The notes under the pieces were generated by a model. That model made no database searches. It was given only the letters and a program-made list of their open reading frames with translations, and had not been told where the DNA came from. Position numbers and translations under genes: made by a program. From NCBI GenBank assembly GCA_964017045.1, contig OZ024798.1, positions 8,515,793-8,579,792 of the forward strand: DNA of 64,000 nucleotides. The letters are read 5' to 3'. The DNA is from Omphiscola glabra (lineage: Eukaryota; Mollusca; Gastropoda; Lymnaeidae). Position 1 is the stretch's first letter; every line of letters starts with the position of its first letter. Shown here in pieces: positions 55,077-64,000 of this stretch.

Positions 55077-55318
55077 CCAGTGGCGTCACTAGGCTTAGTG
55101 CCGTCCTGGGCCAACCAATGACCCAGTGGCCCAACGAGTGTTAGGCCGTCCTGGGCCAACCAATGACCCAGTGGCGCAACTAGTGTTAGGGCGTCCTGGG
55201 CCAACCAATGACCCAGTGGCGCAACTAGGGTTAGTGCCTCCCTGGGCCGGCTTCCCAACATTTTTGCTCCCCCCTCATGAAGAAAACTCCGCAGTGCCGC
55301 CCTGGTCAGACGGCCCGA
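55077..55318. mobile_element. MITE left end (CAGTGGCGTA family) tandemly amplified
   Basis: Four copies at about 45-bp spacing of CCCAGTGGCGCAACTAGTGT then TAGGGCGTCCTGGGCCAACC and AATGA. The unit is the MITE 5' end (compare 3114: GGCGTAACTAGGGTTAGTG). The last copy continues into MITE-like body sequence (GCCGGCTTCCCAACATTTTT). The right terminus is not clear. Confidence 0.8.
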
Positions 55319-55850
55319 TTCACTAGCACTTACTAAGTTAGTGCAAAGACTGCTTTTCGAATAATGACATTCGAGTCCATCATCGTTAAACCAGTTTTTC
55401 AACCACATCCAGCATTGAAGAAAATACAAATTTTAAAAAAAATGACGTTCGTGTCTAGATGACGTCAATGTGGTTTTCGGAACAGGAATCAAGAAAGCTT
55501 TCACTGAGGGATCATTAGGCAGGCAGTGAAGCAGCCTCGGCCTGAAACACGTCCAGTCTTGCATTACGGCAGGCGAACAAACAGGGCCCCAGGTTATCAT
55601 TCCATCTGGCCATGCAAATGAACCACTGCCTCAAAAATAAAATTAAAAAAAAGAAATGTCGCTCTGAGTGCCGCCGGCCCCTTGAACGGTTCCATGCACT
55701 TTGTATCAAAACGTGCATGTTCTCAATGTAGGGAAGTGCAGAAAGGATTTATTCCAACGTATGATGTGTTTGTGTGTGGGTAGAGTACATATTAAAAATA
55801 TATTACACCCCCACCCCCCAAATGCATATAGAAAGCCCAAAAGCTTCCTC
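55319..55850. other. intergenic DNA, no gene recognised
   Basis: No element or motif recognised; C-rich run at about 55807-55819. Confidence 0.5.
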
Positions 55851-55858
55851 GTCTAGTC

Positions 55859-56045
55859 CAAAGTTCCCTAAATGGTGGTTCACGGATCGGTGACGGTCCG
55901 CGAGCCTTAAGTCGCCGGTCCACACAATAGAAATATGGTCAAAGAAAATAGAAAATATATTTAATACATCTGCCACCGGTCTCTGGAGAAATTAACAAAC
56001 ATGGCGACCGGTACGCCAAAGCCTATTACATTTTGGGAAACGCTG
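55859..56045. mobile_element. hAT MITE, 187 bp
   Basis: The left end CAAAGTTCCCTAAATGG and the right end CATTTTGGGAAACGCTG form imperfect inverted repeats. Subterminal GGTGACGGTCCGCGAG and GGCGACCGGTACGCC also pair roughly. Flanks GTCTAGTC (55851-55858) and GTCTAGAC (56046-56053) agree at 7 of 8. The right duplication is the first part of the adjoining 42-bp array unit. Confidence 0.8.
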
Positions 56046-56412
56046 GTCTAGACGTCAATTGACACGTTGACAGAACACAAGGCTGGTCTAGGCGTCAATT
56101 TACACACGTTGACAGAACACAAAGCTGGTCTAGACGTCAATTGACACACGTTGACGGAACACAAAGCTGGTCTAGACGTCAATTGACACACGTTGACAGA
56201 ACACAAGGCTGGTCTAGACGTCACTTGACACACGTTGACGGAACACAAAGCTGGTCTAGACGTCAATTGACACACGTTGACAGAACACAAGGCTGGTCTA
56301 GACGTCAACTGACACACGATGACGGAACATAAAGCTGGGCTAGACATTAATTGACACACATTGACAGAACACAAAGCCGGTCTAGACGTCAACTGACACA
56401 CGTTGACAGAAC
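56046..56412. repeat. 42-bp minisatellite, about 9 copies
   Basis: Unit GTCTAGACGTCAATTGACAC then ACGTTGACAGAACACAAGGC and TG. Each unit has AGACGTCA, close to a CRE, and the MITE at 55859 seems to have landed in or at its first unit. Confidence 0.95.
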
Positions 56413-57106
56413 GCACGTAATCGCGTTTCAGATGCACACGGAAACATAATGTAATTATTGGGATGAATTTGATTTCAGAATGAAGCTTAGGTTTCTAAAT
56501 CTTTGTATTGTCTCGTACATTCAATAGCTCTAAATGTGGGTTCATTAAAAAAAATAATCTATTTCATGAATAATCCTCTTACTCATTTTAAGACTTTAAA
56601 ATTAAACATAATAAATCTTATAAATAACTTTCCCTCCAGGAAAATTGACTTTCCTAATTATGTATTAACTATAGTTGTAACAGGTCAAATGTGAGCACAA
56701 TTATTTTATCTCGGCTAATGTATTGTTTTAGTAAATTAGTATGTACAGGAAGTGAATTGGATGAATGCCAAGGGCAGAAGAGAATAACGGTTATATAGGA
56801 TCAACAGTGTGGAGGTTTATATTGTGCGCTAACAAAGTTTAATTCTGTAACAACTTGTGTGTGATATTACTTATGTGAAGCAGTAAGACAATGCATTATC
56901 TTTCTCCAATTTCGGAGACTTTATCATCATTGTGATTTGTGTAAAAAATAATGAATACATTTAATGGTGGTCAAAAGCGAGATGTGCTATATCATGTGTG
57001 TGAAGATCGTGTATGTGTCAGGAAAAGAAGAATAATTAAAATAAGAAGATTACAACTTAACATATCCCAGTTGAATGTAACCATGCTGTTACAATAGTTA
57101 AAGATG
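56413..57106. other. AT-rich spacer, nothing recognised
   Basis: No gene, array or element seen. Confidence 0.5.
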
Positions 57107-57107
57107 G

Positions 57108-57205
57108 TGGCCCAACAATGGCGGCCCAACAATGGCGGCCCAACAATGGCGGCCCAACAATGGCGGCCCAACAATGGCGGCTCAACAATGGTGGCCCAAC
57201 AATGT
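57108..57205. repeat. 14-bp minisatellite, about 7 copies, YY1-like core
   Basis: Unit AACAATGGCGGCCC; first and last units have GGTGG. Each holds ATGGCGGC, the core of the YY1 site. Confidence 0.95.
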
Positions 57206-57297
57206 GCAAACTTTCCAGCTACTAAACTTTACTTGACAAATCATGCATTGAAGTTATGCACTTTCCAAGTTTGAAGAATTATTTTAATATTCTTGTG

Positions 57298-58086
57298 TCT
57301 CACTCCCCTTTGTACCGCATGTGTCACGCCCCCTTGCACCGCATGTCTCACTCCTCCTTTGAACCGCATGTCTCACTCCCCTTTGAACAGCATGTCTCAT
57401 TCCCCTTTGAACCGCATGTCTCACTCCCCCTTTGAACCGCATGTCTCACTCCCCCTTTGAACCGCATGTCTCACTCCCCCTTGCATCGCATGTCTAAATC
57501 CCTCTTGCATCGCATGTCTCACTCCCCCTTGCACCACATGTCTCACTCCCCTTCGAATCGCATGTCTCACTCCCCTTCGAAAAGTATGTCTCACTCCCCT
57601 TTGAACCGCATGCCTCACTCCTCCTTGCACCGCATGTCTCACTCCCCTTTGCACCACATGTCTCAGTCCCCTTTGCACCGAATGACTCACTCCCCCTTGC
57701 ACCACATGTCTCACTCCCCCTTGCACCACATGTCTCACTCCCCTACACCACATGTCTCACTCCCCCTTGCACCGCATGTCTCACTCCCCTTTGCACCACA
57801 TGTCTCACTCCCCCTTGCACCACATGTCTCACTCCCCCTTGCACCGCATGTCTCACTCCCCCTTGCACCGCATGTCTCACTCCCCCTTGCACCGCATGTC
57901 TCACTCCCCCTTGCACCGCATGTCTCACTCCCCCTTGCACCGCATGTCTCACTCCCCCTTGCACCGCATGTCTCACTCCCCTTGCACCGCATGTCTCACT
58001 CCCCCTTGCACCGCATGTCTCACTCCCCCTTGCACCGCATGTCTCACTCCCCCTTGCACCGCATGTCTCACTCCCCCATGCACCAC
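57298..58086. repeat. 24-bp minisatellite, about 33 copies
   Basis: Unit ATGTCTCACTCCCCCTTGCA then CCGC. Older, diverged units at the left (GAACCGC, GAACAGC, CGAATCGC), uniform units at the right. The 8-codon period (MSHSPLHR) and its one-base slips open several frames on both strands. Confidence 0.96.
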
Positions 58087-58134
58087 AGATTCATGACACC
58101 AACCATTTCCATTAAAAAAAAAAAAAGAAAATCT

Positions 58135-58262
58135 TACGCACCAAATGTATTTGCGATATTTTAAAGAAATCTCATTTGGCGCAGTTATCGGGAATTTTAT
58201 TTTGTGAAATCAGCGCCGTCTAGTAGCGTTAGTGACATTGTTACATAGAGAATTATGTATTT
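58135..58262 (+). repeat. dispersed repeat family A, diverged fragment
   Basis: Begins TTACGCACCAAATGTATTTG then CGATATTTTA, TCATTTGGCGCAGTTATCGG and AATCAGCGCCGTCT, shared with 20670-20815. Confidence 0.75.
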
Positions 58263-59400
58263 TGAAAAAAAGAAATTGAGCGAAATCAAATCACTACAGC
58301 AATGATTATTTTTATTTTTAAAAAAACAGTGCATAATTTTGGGAAAACGAAAGCATTCATCTCCCCCCCCCCCCTTGGGGCCGCGTGCCCCCTCTCCTAC
58401 TGGGGAAAAATAATAGAAGAAGTAACTATCATGTTTTGAGCTCAGTCACACACACACACACACACATACACACACACACACACAAACGGAGAAAGCTTTT
58501 GATATGTGCGGGCATAAAGACGGCAGACTGGTGATAGGCCGTTTCGGAAACATCGCTTTTGAAAAAAAACACGCTGCGAGAAGGCATAGTGGTCATTACC
58601 CTAAACTGATAAAATAGGTTCTGAATGCCAGAGGAGGTCGCGGGTCATTGACAACAAAACTGTAAACGGTGCGTGAGCAAGCACCATTAGGTCCAAGGGT
58701 TTCAGTAATCGTTGAACGGAGGGGTGTGTGTTGGGGGGGGAGGGGAGGGAAGCACATTAAGCGGCCATTGTGACCGCGAAGGGAGAGGGAGGGGCGGTGA
58801 CCCCACCGTTATACTCTTTTAATAGTCTGCAAGTCAAACAGTCCGTCCATTAATGTCAAGTTGGAAAGTCTGTGCGTGTGTTTGTGGGAGGGGTGTGTGG
58901 GATTTTCACACAGTATAACTATTTTTCACACAGTAAAACTTTCAGTCCTCCAGATGTGTGTGGGGGTGGGGGTGGAGTGTTGGGTGTGGAAGGGGTGGTG
59001 GGGTGTGGGCGGATAAAAGTAACGGAAACAGATTAAGATAAGCCAGGGGGCGCAAACACTTTCATGAAAGAGAAACTTATCTCAAAGACCAGGAGGAAGC
59101 TGATGACGTTGCGTCAGCTGTCTTGACCGCTCCCTCACATCTGCTGTAGCCAACTTTGATGGTACTTAAGACCTGTATACCCTTTTTTAAACTCCCAGAG
59201 GTGCGTCCCTTGAAAATGTCATTTAATCAATTTATGTATATCATGGACCAAACAGTCACGAATGAGCCACAGAGAGCGCTGGCGCTGATATCGCTTTTGA
59301 GAGTCAAACGAGTTGACTGTACAGTCAATGATGAACCAAAGTGAAATGGGACGGTTCTGTAGTTTTGGAATCAACGCTTAATTAATTTAAGATCCGTCTT
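58263..59400. other. probably unique intergenic DNA, no gene recognised
   Basis: C-tract at about 58362-58374, CA repeat at 58447-58485. The stretch 58500-59340 is not obviously repetitive. GATGACGTTGCGTCAGCTG at about 59101-59119 holds CRE- and AP-1-like half-sites in inverted arrangement. The small frame 59156-59344 has no recognisable family. Confidence 0.5.
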
Positions 59401-59470
59401 GTATTTTATGGAAATTAGTAAAACACAGTAAGGTTAAACCTGATAAAAGGAACTCAACAAAACAACGAAC

Positions 59471-59494
59471 GTGTCGGCAGGAAGCCTTCATCAG
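59471..59494 (-). other. hammerhead-like hairpin motif, diverged copy
   Basis: Minus strand: CTGATGAAGGC, loop TTCCT, GCC, then GACAC in place of GAAAC. Flanking sequence differs from the foldback family. Confidence 0.25.
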
Positions 59495-59666
59495 CAAACA
59501 AACAGAAAAACGAATAAAATTTAAAAATGTATAAAAAAATATAATGTAGCACTTAGCTTAGAAGTAGTGTCCAAGAGGGCAGCAAAAGATTTGTGACAGA
59601 AAGTAAGTGGGGAAAGATTAAATAGGGAAGAGGGAAAGAAAAGAGGAGAAGTGAGTCCACTGCAAT

Positions 59667-60154
59667 AGTAACCAATCAAGCAACCAATGAAGTAACCAAT
59701 CAAGCAACCAATGAAGTAACCAATCAAGCAACCAATCAAGTAACCAATGAAGTAACCAATGAAGTAACCAATCAAGCAACCAATGAAGTAACCAATGAAG
59801 TAACCAATCAAGCAACCAATGAAGTAACCAATGAAGCAACCAATCAAGCAACCAATGAAGTAACCAATGAAGTAACCAATCAAGCAACCAATCAAGTAAC
59901 CAATGAAGTAACCAATCAAGCAACCAATGAAGCAACCAATGAAGTAACCAATGAAGCAACCAATGAAGTAACCAATAAAGTAACCAATCAAGTAACCAAT
60001 GAAGTAACCAATCAAGCAACCAATCAAGTAACCAATGAAGCAACCAATGAAGTAACCAATCAAGTAACCAATGAAGTAACCAATCAAGCAACCAATGAAG
60101 TAACCAATCAAGCAACCAATGAAGTAACCAATCAATCAACCAATCAAGCAACCC
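59667..60154. repeat. 12-bp minisatellite, about 40 copies, CCAAT-box in every unit
   Basis: Units AACCAATGAAGT, AACCAATCAAGC and recombinants. Each contains AACCAATGA or AACCAATCA, both fitting the NF-Y CCAAT consensus. The minus strand reads as a 200-residue hydrophobic frame (IGYFIGCL) that is a by-product of the four-codon unit. Confidence 0.97.
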
Positions 60155-60698
60155 AGCTTCCTGGTTGTGACGTGCAGACGACGGTTGCGGTTATCGGGAC
60201 CCGTGTCTGCCCGTGAGGGATTCGGAGAGCGCGAGTTGCCCGACCGACCACACCAGAGCCAATATTTCATGGTTTAAATGAGACAAGCCCCGCATTATCA
60301 CCGCGCCGAGCGGTGTATGAAAGTAGACGATAATGTCAACGAAATAAACCAGTAAATCACAGATGTTTTGTAGGTCATGTTTTTACAGGAAGCCCGAGTC
60401 CCAGGATGTAGAAAATAAATCAGACAACATTTTAGAAATATATAGTTTTAATATATATATATACACATATTAAAATGGCAGACACACTGGAGATGAATTT
60501 GCGCAGGACTTGCTCTCAGCAGGTGCGACTCCAGTGGACTTAGACCTCAGGCTTAGATTCGTGGCTGTCGTTGTGGATGCTGTAATGTGATTGTTGTATG
60601 GTCGACCCAGAGAGTTCAATAAGGGGTCGATGGGGATACAATTCCTGGAAGTCTCAAGCTATGTCACCATGACATGTGATAACCGCCTCTTTTCTCTT
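60155..60698. other. spacer, nothing recognised
   Basis: GC-richer, non-repetitive stretch at about 60160-60330; otherwise no gene or element. Confidence 0.5.
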
Positions 60699-60830
60699 GC
60701 AACGCTTCTCTTACAACGCTTCTGTTACAACGCTTCTCTTACAACGCTTCTGTTACAACGCTTCTCTTACAACTCTTCTGTTACAACGCTTCTCTTACAA
60801 CGCTTCTGTTACAACGCTTCTCTTACAGCT
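60699..60830. repeat. 14-bp minisatellite, about 9-10 copies
   Basis: Units ACGCTTCTCTTACA and ACGCTTCTGTTACA alternate almost strictly, indicating a 28-bp higher-order unit. Confidence 0.95.
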
Positions 60831-61202
60831 GATCAGTGAGGTCACAGGGGGGTTGGTGTTAATCCTTGGTTGAGTAACTGTGGGGTGTCAGCTCGCCCCC
60901 TCCCCCCCCCCCCAGCTACTTAAAATGAACATCTTCATGTTTTATTGCACACTGAATCTAAACCACCGTTGATTATAATCAAAGCGCCATTTTGGTATCA
61001 TCCTCTTGTGACGACGTCACACGATGTGTGTGTGTGTGTCTGTGTGTGTCTGTGTGTGTGTTGGCATCCTGCTCTTGTGACATCACCTAGTGGCAAGGCA
61101 CGGTTCAGTTCATTTTATTGTTGAAAATGATCTCTTTAAAAAAAACAACAAAGCAGAATATCAACATAACTGGTTAACGGAATAATAGATTCAGAGAGCA
61201 AT
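60831..61202. other. spacer with C-tract and GT microsatellite
   Basis: C-tract at 60899-60914; GT repeats with TCTG interruptions at 61025-61062. No gene seen. Confidence 0.6.
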
Positions 61203-61305
61203 AGCATTTTTTTATTGTTACAATAACTTTTATTATTGTTACAATAACATTTATTATTGTTACAATAACTTTTATTATTGTTACTATAACTTTTACTATT
61301 GTTAT
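61203..61305. repeat. 21-bp minisatellite, about 5 copies
   Basis: Unit TTATTATTGTTACAATAACT plus T. Each unit contains ATTGTTACAAT, an inverted pair of SOX-type half-sites. Confidence 0.92.
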
Positions 61306-62160
61306 CTCTTTTTAAAGCAACAAGAAAATAAATCAAAAGTACGTTTAGAAAAGGAAAACTATTTTGTTCTAAAACCGTATCAAAAATCAAAATTGAAACT
61401 AAACTTCTCGTGTTTTACATCTGCGTATATATAAAGGCTTTCAACAACATCGAGCGTAGATCAATGGCCGACCGACTTGAAGCTATTAAAACACGCGGTC
61501 TGCCCCCAAAAAAACAAAAAAACAAAAACAACACGCGAGCCTTTTCCAGAATAAAGATACAGTTTCGCCGCGTTTGTACATCACGCGCTCCCGCCACAGC
61601 GTTTGGCAGGCGTCAGTCTTCCACGATGCCTGGCGACTTGCTTTCGGGAGGAATCGGGCAGCCCCGCTGCGCCGGGTCGTGTGATATCGGCAGTTATCGG
61701 GCGGTAATCGTGGTGTTTATCGGGGATAATCAACGCGCTATCGCATCCCCCCCTTTTTTGCCATGCCACCCTCGCTTTTGGGAGGAAGACCCATCACTCG
61801 GGGGTTCAGAGATCAGCTCCCCCCCCCCCCCCCCAGGCCTTATGTGAGACCCCTGTGGCAGACATGGATATGAGAACGAGCTAGGTGGATTTCTGGGTAA
61901 ATATAAATATTTGGATTTGAAGAAATGGAAAACTGTTTTATTTTGGGTTATTTCTCAACCCCACCCCATCTCCCCTACCGTCCTTGCTATTAGAAGATCT
62001 CAGCCCGGACATTTAGATTAACTTTGCTGTTACGTGAATTTTAGAAGGGAAAAAAATATTTATCAAGTCCCCGCTGTTTTCTTACAAATAAAATAAGTAG
62101 TGTAAGTAAAAAAATATATATTTCCGCATAGAATGTTCCATTAATGTACATGTATCTCTT
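61306..62160. other. intergenic DNA with a CpG-richer segment, no gene recognised
   Basis: The part 61440-61760 is GC- and CpG-richer than its surroundings and open for 145 residues (61410-61847), but the translation has no recognisable domain and ends in a poly-proline run from the C-tract at 61820-61834. It may be unique host DNA. Confidence 0.4.
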
Positions 62161-62166
62161 GATATA

Positions 62167-62355
62167 TCTCAACATGTGGGTCGCGACCCCTTTGGGGGTC
62201 GCGCGACCCTTTCCCATGGGTCGCCTAAGACCTTCTGAAAACACATATACTCTACAGTTATGAAGTAGAAACATAAATAATTTTGTTGCTGTGGGTCGCC
62301 ACAACATGAGGAACTGTACTAAAGGGTCGTGGCATTAGGAAGGTTGAGAACCACT
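62167..62355 (+). mobile_element. SPIN-like hAT MITE, ends eroded
   Basis: TCTCAACATGTGGGTCGCGA at the left, GGTTGAGAACCACT at the right. The interior holds CCCCTTTGGGGGTCGCGCGA, GTCGCCTAAGACCTTCTGAA and CGCCACAACATGAGGAACTG. The first bases of the left terminus and the last of the right are missing, so no target duplication is visible. Confidence 0.88.
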
Positions 62356-63085
62356 CCCTTAAGGTATCGATTTCAAAGACCTCTTGAATATTCATTCCTT
62401 TAAAATGTCTTTTTCTCTGACGATATCGCTTCATTAAATCCATGTGACCTTCATTCGTTCAAAGTTGAAAAAAAAACAATAGCATTTTTAAATATTTGGA
62501 AGGAAGAAGACTGACTTGTTCTATAACACCGTTGTTTTCTTACGTGGCTAATGTGTTACAAGCATCGCGAACCCCTCTGAAAAGTAGGAGCCAGAATAAT
62601 CAATTCATTGATCGTGGGCCCTCAAAACATAGAAGAAGAAGAAGAATCGATTACAAGAATTTTATTACAAGCGATGTGCGTCAATAAAAAAATAAAGGCT
62701 TAGCTTTCAGGATTATTATTCAGAATACAAACTAACAAACATTAAGCGTAAATTAAATTGACAAAAAATATATTTGGGGGGGGGGGGGGGGTGGGCTGCG
62801 TTCAAAATTTGTAATGTAATTATATAATGGTGGGAGGGGGGCTGCATTTCAGACGTGTGAAGTAAAATATATGACGGGGTGCGCTGCGTTTAAGACGTGC
62901 GAATTTAAATAGATTCGGGGAAGTATTATTTAAAGTAAAATGTAGGGTGGATTTGTTTTCTTGTTTTGTATTGTCTGTTGAAGAAGGCATTTTGCCGAAA
63001 CATGCCTTTATTTGTTCCGTCCTCTTTTTTCCCAAACTTTACATTATAATATGTTGTTCCATTATTTATTTATGATTAAGGGGCG
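62356..63085. other. spacer, no gene recognised
   Basis: G-tract of about 17 at 62776-62791. The sequence at 62975-63001 (CTGTTGAAGAAGGC, loop, GCCGAAAC) resembles the hairpin at 4166 but with a changed first core. Confidence 0.5.
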
Positions 63086-63087
63086 AC

Positions 63088-63577
63088 ACGATAGGCACTG
63101 CCAGCCACAGCAAGGAACTCTCCACGATGGGCACTGCCAACTACAGCAAGGAACTATCCACGATAGACACTGTCAGCTACAGCAAGGAACTCTCCACGAT
63201 AGGCACTGCCAGCCACAGCAATGAACTCTCCACGATAGGCACTGCCAACTACAACAAGGAACTCTCCACGATAGGCACTGCCAAGCAAGGAACTCTCCAC
63301 GATGGGCACTGCCAACTACAGCAAGGAACTCTCCACGACAGGCACTGCCAGCTTAAGCAAGGAACTATCGACGATAGGCACTGCCAACTACAGCAAGGAA
63401 CTATCCACGATAGGCACTGCCAATTACAACAGGGAACTCTCCACGATAGGCACTGCCAGCCACAGCAAAGAACTCTCCACGACAGGCACTGCCAACTACA
63501 GCAAGGAACTCTCCACGACAGGCACTGCCATGCCCACAGCAAGGAACTCTCCGCGACAGGCACTGCCAGCCACATCA
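63088..63577. repeat. 36-bp minisatellite, about 14 copies
   Basis: Unit GGCACTGCCAACTACAGCAA then GGAACTCTCCACGATA. One unit is short (63279-63303) and one has an insertion (CATGCCCACAGC), which shift the frame. The 12-codon unit (GTANYSKELSTI) gives the frames on both strands. Confidence 0.96.
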
Positions 63578-64000
63578 ATCGTATGAATGAAGGTTAATCC
63601 TAATGCGTAATTTCAAGACCCTGTTGTTAAGTATTTTGAAGTCATTCATAAGCGCGGAGTTTTCCTTTCTAATTGCCTTCATAAAAACTAGACATTATTA
63701 TTCGTACGGCGCGCGATGTCTGCTCTGTCTCCCGTGCCGATACTGGGTCAGCAGACAACGTTGTGACGTCTGCTCATAAATGAAACACACCCGCGCAGTT
63801 CACCATTATATTTTCAAAACATTATTTTGTTAGTCGATTTTTAACAGAGGTTCTCAAGTCTGTAGAGGACCCAGGACCTCTTACTGCATGGCACTCACTT
63901 AACGGAAGGTATCACAATGGGGAGGGGGGGGCTGGTCCACTTTAACACTTTAATATTCAAGTGCCGCCATCTTGTGTGGGTGGGGTGATGGGGGGAGGCA
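63578..64000. other. intergenic DNA to the window end, no gene recognised
   Basis: No element recognised with confidence. CAGAGGTTCTCAA at about 63846 resembles a hAT terminus, and GTGCCGCCATCTTG near the end holds a YY1-like core. Confidence 0.5.

Noticed and set aside
59521..60151. Hydrophobic membrane-like proteins of 177-204 residues on the minus strand
   Set aside because: Produced by the four-codon period of the 12-bp array; two frames are open at once and there is no flanking gene structure.
61410..61847. Coding exon in the CpG-richer segment (including VYIKAFNNIERRS resembling a LINE RT motif)
   Set aside because: The RT-like similarity covers only about a dozen residues, no neighbouring RT motifs follow, and the frame ends in a poly-proline run from a C-tract.
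63846..63900. Start of another SPIN-like MITE (CAGAGGTTCTCAA)
   Set aside because: Similarity stops after about 13 bases; the following GTCTGTAGAGGACCC does not fit the family well and no right end is in the window.

Overview
This is metazoan nuclear DNA with no host gene that I can recognise. Nothing looks prokaryotic: there are no operons, no dense coding and no ribosome-binding sites. The window is packed with tandem repeats (unit lengths of about 12 to 89 bp) and with degraded transposable elements: hAT transposons and their short non-autonomous relatives, one non-LTR retrotransposon family, a Helitron end, SINE-like pieces and foldback elements. The LINE type, the SPIN-like elements and the repeat load suggest a lophotrochozoan, perhaps a gastropod mollusc. 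That is inference from remembered families, and the species is not determinable here.

Layout. 0-4.3 kb: the end of a MITE, the 3' half of a dead LINE on the minus strand, three short arrays, one copy of a dispersed repeat of about 550 bp and a 256-bp foldback element. 5.5-8.2 kb: a very uniform 46-bp satellite of about 59 copies. 8.9-11.35 kb: a decayed hAT element inserted in a MITE. 12-16.8 kb: five arrays, with the middle part of a LINE reverse transcriptase that runs straight into a 31-bp array made of its own coding sequence. 17.2-18.2 kb: a composite inverted-repeat region holding a MITE with perfect 8-bp target duplications. 19-23.2 kb: arrays rich in CRE/ATF-like motifs, including a 16-bp array with about 32 perfect TGACGTCA octamers. 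24-24.7 kb: a SPIN-like hAT MITE and another MITE end. 26-33.9 kb: arrays, two hAT MITEs, a SINE tail and further dispersed-repeat copies. 34.4-34.8 kb: a Helitron 3' end followed by a second copy of the foldback family. 36-42.3 kb: microsatellites, arrays and two MITEs, one of which has its terminal 18 bp amplified. 45.8-49.5 kb: a degraded ZBED5-type hAT carrying an 89-bp triplication and a 2.5-kb, 19-bp array. 51.3-54.1 kb: a SPIN-like MITE split by a nearly complete but frameshifted DUF4371-type hAT. 54.2-63.6 kb: a SINE-like element, MITEs and more arrays.

No cooperating gene system was found. The recurring theme is that short segments of transposable elements (terminal inverted repeats, transposase or reverse transcriptase coding sequence) have become units of tandem arrays at several independent loci. 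Nested insertions with target duplications give a relative order of events. Long open frames over the arrays follow from unit lengths and absence of stop codons and should not be read as genes.
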